In this document: positions 1 to 9,015 of the stretch, in pieces
Layout of the letters: every line of letters begins with the position of its first letter
How positions within the stretch are numbered: position 1 is the first letter of the stretch
Assembly (NCBI RefSeq): GCF_001636695.1
Contig: NZ_LGEL01000034.1
Span: forward strand, 1-52,906
Direction of reading: 5' to 3'
Length of the DNA stretch: 52,906 nt
Origin: Pedobacter panaciterrae
GTDB lineage: Bacteria > Bacteroidota > Bacteroidia > Sphingobacteriales > Sphingobacteriaceae
The notes under the pieces: model-generated
What the model was told of the DNA's origin: nothing
The model's database searches: none
Seen by the model: the letters and a program-made list of their open reading frames with translations, nothing else
Translations under genes and position numbers: made by a program

Positions 1-19
1 AGATGTGTATAAGAGACAG
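1..19. other. Nextera transposon-end adapter (assembly artefact)
   Basis: These 19 bases, AGATGTGTATAAGAGACAG, are exactly the Tn5 mosaic-end sequence used in Illumina Nextera libraries. They are not genomic. They supply the apparent GTG start and first five codons of the first reading frame, so that start must be ignored. Confidence 0.97.
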
Positions 20-952
20 ATTCTATACTATAATATCAAGAATGATAGTTCTCCAGCAGATTTAGCAGCAAGAAATCCCTGGTTGGCCATGGGGTTAGTA
101 GTCTTATCCATTATCATTTGGATTTTTCTTTTGGCAAGCTATTACCACAAATGGATCTTACGAACACTCTCTTTGAAACGAAAAATAGAACGTCTTAAAA
201 TTAACGGCGTAAAACGAGAGGCCAGGATTCTCACAAGTGTTGATAGATCAAACCCAAAAGTAAATTACAGCACCTATGAACTCAACTTATCGTTTAAAAA
301 CCTTGTTGGAGCCCAAATTGAAGAAAAAATAATGGTAAATGACATTAGATCTTATGAACGTAGGTTTCAGGCAGGTAATAGCGTCGAATTACTTATGGAT
401 CAAAACCCAAATGATTATCCTTATATAGTTCTGTCCAGTTTCGAAGTAAGTCTTAAAATGAAAGTATTTATTTTGCTTCATATTGCCTGGTTTGCCATTG
501 CAGCATTGGTAGTTTGCTACTTTTGTTTTGCTTATCAAACAGAAAGCGAAGATATGGGCTGGCGCTTTATGGCGCTTTATCATCCACTCATTGTTTGCGC
601 CCTAATCCTCACCCTTGAAAATATTAATATCCTGGGAACATTGATGTCAAAATTTGCCAATCAAAATCCTAAAAATGACTTTTTTATAAAATACAAAGGA
701 CTGCCGGCAACAGCAAAATTACTCAAAGCCACACAAACAGGAACTTACATAAACGAGCAGCCCATGATCCAGTTTGTGCTTGAATTTACAGACCATCAAA
801 ATCAACGTCATGGTGTTAGCATAAAAAAAATAGTAGATCTGTTAGATCTTGATAGTACGAGGCAAAAAGAAGTAGCTATTTTCTATCTTAAGGACGATCC
901 AAAGCAGGTAGCCTTTGCCAGCGATTTAAAAGAATTAAGCATAATAATATGA
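20..952 (+). CDS. Membrane protein of unknown function, 5' end missing
   Basis: The reading frame is open from the adapter junction to a stop at 952; about 310 genuine residues remain and the true start lies off the contig. Three hydrophobic segments are visible: one near the N-terminus (LAMGLVVLSIIIWIFLLASY) and two in the middle (around residues 150-175 and 190-210). Soluble stretches contain the pattern A-x-I/L-L-x-x-x-x-T-x-T-Y-x-N-x-x-P followed by a beta-rich segment and a YLKDDPKQV-type ending. It occurs twice and resembles DUF3592-like membrane proteins; that family link is a guess. The stop overlaps the next start by 4 bp (ATGA), so the two genes are probably co-translated. Confidence 0.75.
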   Translation: MLYYNIKNDSSPADLAARNPWLAMGLVVLSIIIWIFLLASYYHKWILRTLSLKRKIERLKINGVKREARILTSVDRSNPKVNYSTYELNLSFKNLVGAQIEEKIMVNDIRSYERRFQAGNSVELLMDQNPNDYPYIVLSSFEVSLKMKVFILLHIAWFAIAALVVCYFCFAYQTESEDMGWRFMALYHPLIVCALILTLENINILGTLMSKFANQNPKNDFFIKYKGLPATAKLLKATQTGTYINEQPMIQFVLEFTDHQNQRHGVSIKKIVDLLDLDSTRQKEVAIFYLKDDPKQVAFASDLKELSIII

Positions 953-1809
953 AAGCCCTAAACACCATATTTAGCTTATTGGCAATTGGCAGCTTGCTGT
1001 TAACAGGATGCAAACAGATTACTAAAAGTGTAAATGAAACTTTTAAACCCAGTAATACTGCCCTGCAAAAACAGGGACAGAAGCAGTCACCAACAGGTAC
1101 TACTACTACAACCACCACCACTCACCACATACAAAAATCTGAAGTAATTATAAATGGCGACACCTTGAATACCAATGATATGCAAGAAAAAACCGCCGAG
1201 CTATTTAAGGAGCTGGAGACATTACAAAAAAACAAAACAGAACACAATAGTAAGGAGATTCAGGAAAAGGTGAACAAGTTTATGAAAAGCATTAATATGC
1301 CACAAAAAGCTATTACTACACCTCACCCCAAGACACAGCGTAAACATTTTTTTTTAACAATGGCTGAGCTGGAAGAGGCCCAAATGAAGCTTACCCGATT
1401 GCCTCAGTATGCTGGTAAAGAAATAGAGTTATATCAATCTGTTCACTTTGATGAGGATGGCCGCATTAGGCTAAAGCTACAACACCCGGAAAATCCAAAA
1501 TATGTGGATGATTATGAGTACGAAAACGGTAAATGGTCATCGCCAAAGCCTGTACAGGTAACTGCAAGTAATATAGAGCGCCGATTGGTGCCACTAAACC
1601 AAATCAGCTTTTCGGCGGCCCTCAAAGTATTACAAGAATACAATCAAAAGGTATTGCAGGTAGAGGGTGCTAAACCCACTACCTATGTATACCTATCTTT
1701 CTGGGATGGACGTATACGTTGGTTTCCCGGTACAATAAACGGAACCCGCGAGCGCTACTCAATCGATTTCGAACCTAATGGGACATTAAAAAACTTCAAA
1801 CAGGATTAA
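949..1809 (+). CDS. Lipoprotein of unknown function
   Basis: A 286-residue protein starting with a lipoprotein signal peptide: positive MKALN, hydrophobic core, and lipobox LTGC with the acylated Cys at residue 21. It should be anchored in a membrane facing the periplasm or the surface. After the lipobox comes a low-complexity run of eight Thr and two His, encoded by a short ACT/ACC repeat near 1097-1122, then a Lys/Glu-rich helical part and a C-terminal half with a beta-rich look (DGRIRWFPGTINGTRERYSIDFEPNG). No family is recognised. The 4-bp overlap with the upstream membrane protein suggests a joint role. Confidence 0.8.
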   Translation: MKALNTIFSLLAIGSLLLTGCKQITKSVNETFKPSNTALQKQGQKQSPTGTTTTTTTTHHIQKSEVIINGDTLNTNDMQEKTAELFKELETLQKNKTEHNSKEIQEKVNKFMKSINMPQKAITTPHPKTQRKHFFLTMAELEEAQMKLTRLPQYAGKEIELYQSVHFDEDGRIRLKLQHPENPKYVDDYEYENGKWSSPKPVQVTASNIERRLVPLNQISFSAALKVLQEYNQKVLQVEGAKPTTYVYLSFWDGRIRWFPGTINGTRERYSIDFEPNGTLKNFKQD

Positions 1810-1988
1810 CGCCTAAATAATTTGAAATTGAAATTCTATCAGCGATTGAAAGTTTTATTCACAGATAGCTGAACAGGTTTCACTATATTATGTTAACTTT
1901 ATAAACTTACAAGGGAAAAATACCTTCCTTCCTACCGCACTATCTAATTTCCACTATATTTTCAAAATTTCACCTTTTATTAAAGGAT

Positions 1989-3113
1989 ATGAAAAAAAAC
2001 GATTCTGATGAATTGATCATTGCCAATAGAAAGATTGCATTTCAACATCAGGAAAAAGAGAACCGAGCAGCAGAATTAATCATAGCCAATAAAGAATTGG
2101 TTTTTCAAAACGAAGAGAAAGAGAATCGTGCAGCAGAATTAGTCATTGCCAATAGAGAGCTCACTTTTCAAAATGAAGAAAAAGAGAACCGTGCGGCAGA
2201 ATTAGTTATTGCCAATAAAGAACTTGCCTTCCAAAATGAAGAAAAGGAAAATCGTGCGGCAGAGCTGATTATAGCCAACAAAGAACTCGCCTTCCAGAAC
2301 AAGGAGAAGGAAAAAAGGGCTGAAGAGCTAATCATTGCAAACAGGGAACTTAAAAATGCTGAAGATGATATTCGTAAATTAAACGACGAACTTGAGCAAA
2401 AAGTAATCGAACGTACCGCTCAATTAGAGTCGGTAAACAAAGAATTAGAATCCTTTTCCTACTCCGTATCACATGATTTACGTGCCCCAATCAGGGCTAT
2501 CAATGGATACACAAGAATTTTGGTCGAAGATTATGGAGACACACTCGATTCAGACGGAATAAAAATCCTTCAGTCCATCATTAACAACTCAAAAAAAATG
2601 GGTGAATTAATTGATGATCTGCTTGCATTTTCAAAACTGGGAAGAAAACAAGTAACATTATCAGAAATTGATATGACTGGTCTTCTTCAGGTGATCCGTG
2701 ATGAATTATCATTTGAAGACTATGAAAATATACCTGAATTTAAAATAGATGTGCTTCCAAATGCTAAGGGAGATAAATCTCTGATTAAGCAGGTATGGAT
2801 CAACTTGATTTCAAATGCAGTTAAATATTCCAAACATAAAGTAAAAACGAATATCGAAATCGGTGCTTATAAAAAAGACAATCTGGTTGTCTATTATGTA
2901 AAAGATGAGGGGGCTGGATTTGATATGCAGTATTATGATAAGCTTTTCGGTGTTTTTCAGAGGTTACATTCTCAGGAAGAATTTGAGGGTACCGGCATCG
3001 GTCTGGCTATCGTACAAAAGATAGTAAATCGCCATAATGGTACAGTTTGGGCCGAATCAACCTTAAATGAAGGATCCTGCTTCTATTTTAGTCTAATCAG
3101 TGTAAACAATTAA
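1989..3113 (+). CDS. Cytoplasmic sensor histidine kinase with 21-residue tandem repeats
   Basis: 374 residues with no signal peptide or membrane segment. Residues 8-112 are five near-identical 21-residue units (ELIIANKELAFQNEEKENRA type; three heptads each) plus a partial sixth, forming a long coiled coil that leads to a signalling helix. HisKA follows with phospho-acceptor His162 in SVSHDLRAP. HATPase follows with an N box (WINLISNAVKYS), a G1 box (DEGAGFD) and a G2 box (GTGIGLAIV). It has no sensor domain of its own, so input probably comes through a partner or via the coiled coil. Twelve bases separate it from a CheY-like regulator and the three-gene run 1989-5109 looks like one operon. 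Confidence 0.92.
   Translation: MKKNDSDELIIANRKIAFQHQEKENRAAELIIANKELVFQNEEKENRAAELVIANRELTFQNEEKENRAAELVIANKELAFQNEEKENRAAELIIANKELAFQNKEKEKRAEELIIANRELKNAEDDIRKLNDELEQKVIERTAQLESVNKELESFSYSVSHDLRAPIRAINGYTRILVEDYGDTLDSDGIKILQSIINNSKKMGELIDDLLAFSKLGRKQVTLSEIDMTGLLQVIRDELSFEDYENIPEFKIDVLPNAKGDKSLIKQVWINLISNAVKYSKHKVKTNIEIGAYKKDNLVVYYVKDEGAGFDMQYYDKLFGVFQRLHSQEEFEGTGIGLAIVQKIVNRHNGTVWAESTLNEGSCFYFSLISVNN
2010..2324 (+). repeat. Five in-frame 63-bp tandem repeats
   Basis: Five consecutive 63-bp units, plus a decayed sixth, encode the 21-residue coiled-coil units of the kinase. The units are more alike in protein than in third codon positions, so most copies are not recent duplications. Confidence 0.9.
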
Positions 3114-3125
3114 AATCAAAAAAGA

Positions 3126-3566
3126 ATGAGCTATCATAATGTTGAAATTTTATTTGTCGAGGATAGTGTGGATGATGCTACACTTACAATTCGTGCACTT
3201 AAAAAAAGTGGTTTTACAAACAAACTTTACCACGTTATTGACGGTGCCGAAGCGCTAGACTTTATTTACTGCAAAGGTGCCTATACTTCAAGAAGCGATA
3301 AAGAATTCCCTAAATTAATCCTGTTAGATTTAAAGATGCCAAAGGTATCGGGCGTACAGGTACTGGAAAAAATGAAATCTGACCCGAATCTTAAATCCAT
3401 TCCTATAGTTATGTTAACTTCATCTAATGAGGGGCCGGATATAGAAAAATGTCTCGCGCTTGGAGCAAATAGTTACATCGTGAAACCTGTGGACAGCGAT
3501 AATTTTTTCAATGCGGTAAAAGAGATCGGATTGTATTGGATCATGTTAAACCAACCAGCGCATTAA
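3126..3566 (+). CDS. Single-domain response regulator (CheY/Rcp1 type)
   Basis: 146 residues made only of a receiver domain. The acidic pair is E12/D13, the phospho-acceptor Asp68 lies in LLDLKMPKVSG, the conserved Thr98 is in VMLTS and Lys120 is in VKPVD. The extended insertion before Asp68 (YCKGAYTSRSDKEFP) is typical of regulators paired with phytochrome-like kinases (Rcp1 group). There is no output domain, so it works as a phospho-shuttle or by protein contact. It lies between two kinases transcribed the same way and most likely accepts phosphate from the 1989-3113 kinase. Confidence 0.92.
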   Translation: MSYHNVEILFVEDSVDDATLTIRALKKSGFTNKLYHVIDGAEALDFIYCKGAYTSRSDKEFPKLILLDLKMPKVSGVQVLEKMKSDPNLKSIPIVMLTSSNEGPDIEKCLALGANSYIVKPVDSDNFFNAVKEIGLYWIMLNQPAH

Positions 3567-3582
3567 TTATGATGAATAAATA

Positions 3583-5109
3583 ATGGCACCAAATCTCAAA
3601 ATACTTATCCTGGAAGACAATCAAAGTGATGCTGATCTGCTTAATCGCGAATTGAAAAAATCAGGATTGAATTTTAAGTCTGAAACTGTTCAAACACGTG
3701 CAGAATTTGAGAATGCCCTCCAAAATTTTAATCCGGATCTAATATTATCCGATTATTCCCTACCCTCTTTTGATGCAGTTACAGCTTTCCGTATTAAACA
3801 AATTAAACATCCTCATACGCCATTTATTATTGTTTCAGGCGTAATTGGTGAAGAAAATGCAGTTGAATTAATTAAGGCAGGTGTTACCGATTACGTTTCC
3901 AAGCATAAGTTATTTACACTATCTACAAAAATCAACAGAGCCTTAAATGACACTGAGGCCAGGAAAGAAAAGATAATTACTGATCAGAAATTAAAAATAA
4001 TTAATCAGGAACTTTCGGAGTTAAACCAGGAATTGGAAACTCGTGTGATTGACCGGACAAAAGCACTGGCAGAAAGCGAAAGTCGATTCAGGAGTATGAT
4101 GGAGACAATTCCACAAATCGCCTGGACAAACACGATTAAAGGTGAAGTAGTTTTTTACAACCAGCGATGGTATAACTATACAGGATTAGATAAAAACCAG
4201 TCTAAGTTACCAGGATTTAAAGCTGTAATCCATTCTGAAGATCTTAGTCTCAGTATTGTTCAATTCAAAACCATCATAAAAACCAATACCGGCGGTGAAT
4301 TCCAAATAAGGGTGAAGCGTTTGGATGGGCTTTACATGTGGCATCTGATCCGTTTAATGCCAATCACTGACCAACACGGTCAAATACAGCTTTGGATAGG
4401 CACAGCTACTGATATACAGGAACTCAGAGTGTTGCAGCAGCAAAAAGACGATTTCATCATTATTGCCAGCCACGAACTTAAAACACCAATAACAACTTTA
4501 AAGGCATCTCTGCAGCTTTTAGACAGGATAAAGGACAAGCCCTCTTCAGCCCTGTTGCCAAAGCTCATTACACAAGCAAATAAAAGTTTAGGAAAAGTTA
4601 GCTCACTTATTGAAGATCTGCTGAATTCGAGTATGGCCAATCAAGGGCAACTTCATATTAATCAGCAACATTTTATCCTATCAGATACGATTAAAGAGTG
4701 TTGCCATGACATAAATGCCGAAGGTCTCTTAAATATCCAAATCGAAGGGGATATGCAGGTTGAGGTATATGCTGATACTATTCGGATCGGACAAATAGTT
4801 AGTAACTTCATCAATAATGCAATAAAGTACGCACCCAATTCCAAGGAAATACGAATTTACATCGAAAAAGTAAAAGATATAGTCAAAGTCTCTGTTACTG
4901 ACAGTGGACCTGGAATACGACCTGAGAAATTACACTATCTTTTTGACCGCTATTATCGTGCTGAAAATACTGAAAGTCAATATACGGGTCTGGGGCTAGG
5001 CCTTTACATCTGTGCAGAAATCATCAAAAAACACAATGGACTAATCGGTGTTGATAGCGAAATAGACAAAGGGAGCACCTTTTGGTTTACATTACCCATG
5101 ATTAAATAA
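3583..5109 (+). CDS. REC-PAS-histidine kinase
   Basis: 508 residues, soluble. The N-terminal receiver domain (about 5-120) has E11/D12 and phospho-acceptor Asp57 in LILSDYSLP. A coiled coil (125-165), a PAS domain (about 168-285, with PAC end WIGTATDIQE), HisKA with His297 in IASHELKTP, and a HATPase domain (NFINNAIKYA, DSGPGI, GLGLGLYIC) follow. A receiver ahead of a kinase suggests it is controlled by phosphorylation from the upstream pair, a cytoplasmic relay. It ends at 5109, directly against the stop of the convergent topoisomerase gene. Confidence 0.92.
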   Translation: MAPNLKILILEDNQSDADLLNRELKKSGLNFKSETVQTRAEFENALQNFNPDLILSDYSLPSFDAVTAFRIKQIKHPHTPFIIVSGVIGEENAVELIKAGVTDYVSKHKLFTLSTKINRALNDTEARKEKIITDQKLKIINQELSELNQELETRVIDRTKALAESESRFRSMMETIPQIAWTNTIKGEVVFYNQRWYNYTGLDKNQSKLPGFKAVIHSEDLSLSIVQFKTIIKTNTGGEFQIRVKRLDGLYMWHLIRLMPITDQHGQIQLWIGTATDIQELRVLQQQKDDFIIIASHELKTPITTLKASLQLLDRIKDKPSSALLPKLITQANKSLGKVSSLIEDLLNSSMANQGQLHINQQHFILSDTIKECCHDINAEGLLNIQIEGDMQVEVYADTIRIGQIVSNFINNAIKYAPNSKEIRIYIEKVKDIVKVSVTDSGPGIRPEKLHYLFDRYYRAENTESQYTGLGLGLYICAEIIKKHNGLIGVDSEIDKGSTFWFTLPMIK

Positions 5110-6180
5110 TTATCCCGTTTTGATTTTAGATAGTATATTGTTTTTTTCTGCATATTTCAGAAAAGACAAAAGAACCTTCTCATCATTCTCCAATGCTTTT
5201 TCTATTGGTTTAACGGAGGTATCTACCTTTTTTAGCCACTTATTTAATGCATCATTTCTGTATGCTTCCAACAGTAAAGGGTATACATAGGCACTTTTAC
5301 AAACAGCCCTGGTATTTCCTAATTTCTTAGCAACAGAATCAAGCACCTGCAATTCTATTTTCCCTTTAGAACACTCTTGCAAAGATTTTTCACAAATAGC
5401 AAATTGCCTCAGCGCCTCTAGTGTACCACCCCAGGTTCTGAAATCCTTTGCTGTAAAATCCTTGCCTGTGATTCCCTTAATATAAGCATTAATCTGACCT
5501 GAATCTATGCTTCTACGCAATCCATCACCGTTGTAAAACTGAAATAATTCCTGTCCGGGAATATCCCGGCATTTCTTTACCAACTTGCTTAGGCGTTGAT
5601 CTGTTAAAGCCAGCTCATGCTTTACACCTTTTTTACCTATAAAACTCAGATGTAATGAATTTCCCTTAATCTTTACATGCTTATCTTTCAAAGTGCTCAG
5701 TCCAGTGCTTCCATATTTCTGCATATAATCTCGCCCTCCTACTCTAAGTAAAGTCTTCTGTAAAAGATCAGCACAAATAGCAAGCACCTTTTGTTCATCA
5801 AGATCCCTCCGTTGCAGATCTTTTTTGATTCTTTTTCTTGCTTCAGGTAATGCCTTGCCAAATTCCAATAGTCTATAATACTTATGCTCCGACCGCCTTT
5901 TAACCCACTTAGTGTGATAACGGTATTGTTTCCTGCCTGCAACATCAATTCCAGTTGCCTGTAAATAAGCATTGGCCTTTATACTTATCCATACAGATGT
6001 CCATGCCGGAGGTAGAACAAGCGACTTTATCCGCTGCAGTTGAACTTCATCCTTAATCCTGCTCCCCCTGGAATCTTCATAATAAAATTTACCAGGCTTA
6101 CCTTTGCGGTAAATTCCAGGCATGGTATCAGTAACGTATACCAAGCCATTCTCTTTAATCACATCTTTAGTATCTACCAT
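5110..6180 (-). CDS. DNA topoisomerase IB
   Basis: 356 residues, the usual size for bacterial poxvirus-like type IB topoisomerases, which relax supercoils through a 3'-phosphotyrosyl intermediate without ATP. Catalytic residues are recognisable: Arg146 (LLRVGG), a Lys in IGKKG (about 183), Arg248 in the DFRTW motif and the nucleophile Tyr298 in NTRAVCKSAYVYP. The N-terminal segment with LPPAW is the family's DNA-binding part. The ku gene lies 10 bp upstream on the same strand, so the two are probably co-transcribed and may act together in DNA repair; that link is inference. Confidence 0.93.
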   Translation of the reverse strand: MVDTKDVIKENGLVYVTDTMPGIYRKGKPGKFYYEDSRGSRIKDEVQLQRIKSLVLPPAWTSVWISIKANAYLQATGIDVAGRKQYRYHTKWVKRRSEHKYYRLLEFGKALPEARKRIKKDLQRRDLDEQKVLAICADLLQKTLLRVGGRDYMQKYGSTGLSTLKDKHVKIKGNSLHLSFIGKKGVKHELALTDQRLSKLVKKCRDIPGQELFQFYNGDGLRRSIDSGQINAYIKGITGKDFTAKDFRTWGGTLEALRQFAICEKSLQECSKGKIELQVLDSVAKKLGNTRAVCKSAYVYPLLLEAYRNDALNKWLKKVDTSVKPIEKALENDEKVLLSFLKYAEKNNILSKIKTG

Positions 6181-6190
6181 AATGCAGTTC

Positions 6191-6961
6191 TCAGGCTCTT
6201 TTCTTTTTATTCAGACTTTCCATCAATTGACTATATAGGTCATCACTACTGACCTCTTTAGGTTTCATTTTCTTAACAATAGGTCGCTTACCCTTAGCTT
6301 TTGCTTTTATAATAGACAAAAGCTCTAACCGATGCTCATCCTTAAAAGAACTAATGTCAAAATCACCGCTGTACTGATCAATTAAAGCCATACCTATCTG
6401 TAACTCTTTACTGCTGATGGTTGTTTGCCCCTTAAGTTTAACTTCTTCTGTGCTTCTAATTTCCTCAGCAAATCTGATTTTGGTAATAACAAGCACCTCA
6501 TCCATAGAATGGATAACACATAAGTTCTCTGTATTCCTGAACACAAAGCGGGCTAGTCCCACTTTTTTTGATTTAACAAGCGCACTCAGTAACAAATTGT
6601 AAGCTTTCTTACCCTGGTTTTCAGGTTGAGTATAATACGAGGTTTCATAATAAATAGGATTGATCTGTTGGATATCAACAAAACGCTCCAGTTCAATAAT
6701 CTTAGTTTTTTCCGGACTGGCATCCTCAAAGTCATGTTCATCAAGCACAACATATTGTTCATTAAGCTGATAACCCTTTACTATCTTTTCGTAGGGAACT
6801 TCTTTTCCGGTATGTTCATTAATCCTTTTATATTTTATTTTGGCATGATCCCTTTCATCCAGCATATCGAAATCAAGATTGCTGTTTTGTACAGCAGAAT
6901 ACAACTTAACAGGAATATTTACCAGGCCAAACCCTATGGCACCTTTCCAAATAGACTTCAT
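6191..6961 (-). CDS. ku: Non-homologous end joining protein Ku
   Basis: 256 residues with the typical bacterial Ku opening (MKSIWKGAIGFGLVNIPVKLY) and core beta-barrel signatures (RINEHTGKEVPYEKIVKGY, PIYYETSYYTQPENQGKKAYNLLLSAL). Ku homodimers thread onto broken DNA ends and recruit the ligase LigD. The C-terminus is short and Lys-rich (SLNKKKRA), as in minimal Ku proteins. No ligD is present in the window; the only partner here is topoisomerase IB downstream. The 132 bp upstream (6962-7093) shows no clear promoter or terminator. Confidence 0.96.
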   Translation of the reverse strand: MKSIWKGAIGFGLVNIPVKLYSAVQNSNLDFDMLDERDHAKIKYKRINEHTGKEVPYEKIVKGYQLNEQYVVLDEHDFEDASPEKTKIIELERFVDIQQINPIYYETSYYTQPENQGKKAYNLLLSALVKSKKVGLARFVFRNTENLCVIHSMDEVLVITKIRFAEEIRSTEEVKLKGQTTISSKELQIGMALIDQYSGDFDISSFKDEHRLELLSIIKAKAKGKRPIVKKMKPKEVSSDDLYSQLMESLNKKKRA

Positions 6962-7093
6962 AATACGAATCTTTAACTAATAACTGTGGATACACCTTAT
7001 TCTGACAAAATGTTTGATAATCGGTTAACAACTTAGCAATTAGAATGTTTAGGATAATACCATAAAGAGATAAAGAAAAATGTTTCCGACGAG

Positions 7094-8206
7094 TTAAACC
7101 TGCAGTATAAAAGAAAATGTTGATCCCTTACCTGGTTCACTCATTACACTGATTTCACTGCCATGCAGCTTCAGAATTTCTGACACAAGATGAAGCCCTA
7201 TACCGAAACCCGAAATATTCTTCATCTGCTCATTTCTAACCCTATAAAAACGCTCAAATAAGTGTTGCTGATCAATCGGATCAATACCAATTCCCTGATC
7301 TGTAAAACTAATTTTAAGTTCACCCTGCCCAAGTATGCATTCAATACTGATCAAAGTACCCTCTAAAGAATATTTAATAGCATTACTCAATAAATTACTT
7401 AATACCTGACTAATTTTCTCTCGGTCTGCATACAATTCTAAATCGGCACAGCCAGAATATGTTATGACATGAGCAGGCGCAAGAATCTTTCCTTCAGCCA
7501 ATATGTCCCCCATTATTCCGCGTAAAGAAAACCTGGAAAAGTTGAGTGACATTTTACCATCCTCTAGTCTGGATAGATCTAAAAAATCGTGAATCATAGT
7601 GATCATCCTCATTGTCTGGCTCTCTGCTCTGCAGAGTAGATCCTCAGTAAATGCATCCGAATGATTCTTTGCCCTAATCAACGCCAATTGCACATAAGAT
7701 CGTACTGAGGTTAAAGGAGTTTTAAGTTCATGACTGGCAATGGCAATAAAATCATTTTTACGCTGTTCCTCCAACTTTTTATCGGTAATATCACGGGCAA
7801 TTTTTGATAAACCAATGATATTTCCAGCGGTATTTTTAACTGGAGATATAGTTAAAGAAACATCTATAAGCTTTCCCAGCTTAGTAATTCTTTTTGTTTC
7901 AAAATGGTCTACACGCTGGCCACTTCTTAGTATACTTAAAATTTTAAGCTCCTCCTGAAGTCTATCTTCCGGAATTATCTTCGTGATTGATTCGCCAATC
8001 ATTTCTTCAGAACGATAACCAAAAATACGTTGGGCAGAAAGATTCCAACTCGTTATTATCCCATCCAGATTCTTACTGATGATAGCATCATCTGAAGAAT
8101 CAACAATGGCAGCCAGCATAGCACTTCTTTCCTCAGCAATTTGCAGAGCAGCCTGCAAAGAGCTTTGCTGTTGAATATTTGCGCCTGGTTCATTTGTAAA
8201 ATCCAT
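7094..8206 (-). CDS. PAS-domain sensor histidine kinase
   Basis: 370 residues without membrane segments. A short coiled coil (residues 10-35), one PAS domain (about 36-145; SKNLDGIITSWNLSAQRIFGY, PAC ending GLSKIARDITDKK), HisKA with His159 (IASHELKTPLTSV), and HATPase (LSNLLSNAIKYS, DQGIGIDP, GFGIGLHLV) are visible. It senses a cytoplasmic or diffusible signal. There is no adjacent response regulator on its strand; the LuxR-type regulator at 9160 is the nearest. A perfect 16-bp hairpin lies 92 bp upstream of its start. Confidence 0.92.
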   Translation of the reverse strand: MDFTNEPGANIQQQSSLQAALQIAEERSAMLAAIVDSSDDAIISKNLDGIITSWNLSAQRIFGYRSEEMIGESITKIIPEDRLQEELKILSILRSGQRVDHFETKRITKLGKLIDVSLTISPVKNTAGNIIGLSKIARDITDKKLEEQRKNDFIAIASHELKTPLTSVRSYVQLALIRAKNHSDAFTEDLLCRAESQTMRMITMIHDFLDLSRLEDGKMSLNFSRFSLRGIMGDILAEGKILAPAHVITYSGCADLELYADREKISQVLSNLLSNAIKYSLEGTLISIECILGQGELKISFTDQGIGIDPIDQQHLFERFYRVRNEQMKNISGFGIGLHLVSEILKLHGSEISVMSEPGKGSTFSFILQV

Positions 8207-8297
8207 TGTGATTCTTAATATTCAAACATCCTGCCAATTTATTAACAAACCCTTAAGGATAAAATCCTATTTACCATGTTTGGACATTCTGGATTCA

Positions 8298-8333
8298 GTA
8301 TATTTCACCATCCTAACGGATGGTGAAATATAC
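8298..8333. terminator. Perfect 16-bp hairpin between sigma factor and kinase genes
   Basis: Arms 8298-8313 and 8318-8333 are perfectly complementary around a 4-base loop (TAAC). It lies downstream of the sigma gene and upstream of the kinase gene, both on the minus strand. Neither side carries a T-run, so it may be a transcript-end stabiliser or a protein-binding dyad rather than a classical intrinsic terminator. Confidence 0.6.
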
Positions 8334-8374
8334 CGGGGACTTTAAGATTCATGATTTTCTCTAAGAACTGTTCT

Positions 8375-8887
8375 TTACACATCACAGTACATTTTTAAAT
8401 TCTTTTTTAGAATTATTCTCGCACCATGGATTCTGGTTTTAACAGTCCCAATTGGAATGTTAAGTTCCTGGGCGATCTCATGATATTTATATCCCTCAAA
8501 AAATCTGATAAAAGGATAATAATAATCATAAGGAAGCATTTTTAGCGCTTTGTGGATGTCATCATTTACACATTTATTAATACCCAGATTTCCAGAAGAA
8601 TTCACCATGTAGTCGTTAGATGTAGCCATACTTTCATCCAAATAAATTTTGTACCTGCTTTTTTTTCTGTATTCATTAATAAAAGTATTTTTCAGGATCA
8701 TATACAACCAACTTTTCAAATTGGTTCCAGCCTCAAACTTGTCAGCATAGCGGACAGCTTTAAGAAAAGTATCCTGTACCAGATCATCTGCATCATCTTT
8801 ATTCTTTGTAAAAGACATAGCAAAAAATCGCAAACTGTTTTTCAGTTTTCCTAACTCTGACTGTAAATTGATAGTATCTGTTTTCAT
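8375..8887 (-). CDS. ECF-family RNA polymerase sigma factor
   Basis: About 170 residues from the start chosen at 8887 (MKTDTINLQ); an in-frame ATG at 8923 would add 12 residues without homology character. Region 2 is clear (DADDLVQDTFLKAVRYADKFE, then LKSWLYMILKNTFINEYRK). Region 4 follows (YKYHEIAQELNIPIGTVKTRIHGARIILKK), the helix-turn-helix that reads the -35 element. No FecR or other anti-sigma gene is adjacent, so its control is unclear. It is divergent from the response regulator at 9160, with a 16-bp palindrome in the shared 272-bp upstream region. Confidence 0.92.
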   Translation of the reverse strand: MKTDTINLQSELGKLKNSLRFFAMSFTKNKDDADDLVQDTFLKAVRYADKFEAGTNLKSWLYMILKNTFINEYRKKSRYKIYLDESMATSNDYMVNSSGNLGINKCVNDDIHKALKMLPYDYYYPFIRFFEGYKYHEIAQELNIPIGTVKTRIHGARIILKKNLKMYCDV

Positions 8888-8999
8888 AGTATAAGGGTTA
8901 AGTGGTTGGTCTGGAATAACCAAATTACATGCCTATCGAAGCTTTTTAAGGCATTTCAGGCACTACAATCCTAATAATACGTACTTCGCGCAAGGCTGT

Positions 9000-9015
9000 C
9001 AGGTATATATACCTG
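9000..9015. promoter_or_regulatory. 16-bp perfect palindrome in a divergent upstream region
   Basis: CAGGTATATATACCTG is a perfect palindrome midway between the divergently transcribed sigma factor (start 8887) and response regulator (start 9160). Its position suits an operator. No regulator can be assigned. Confidence 0.4.
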
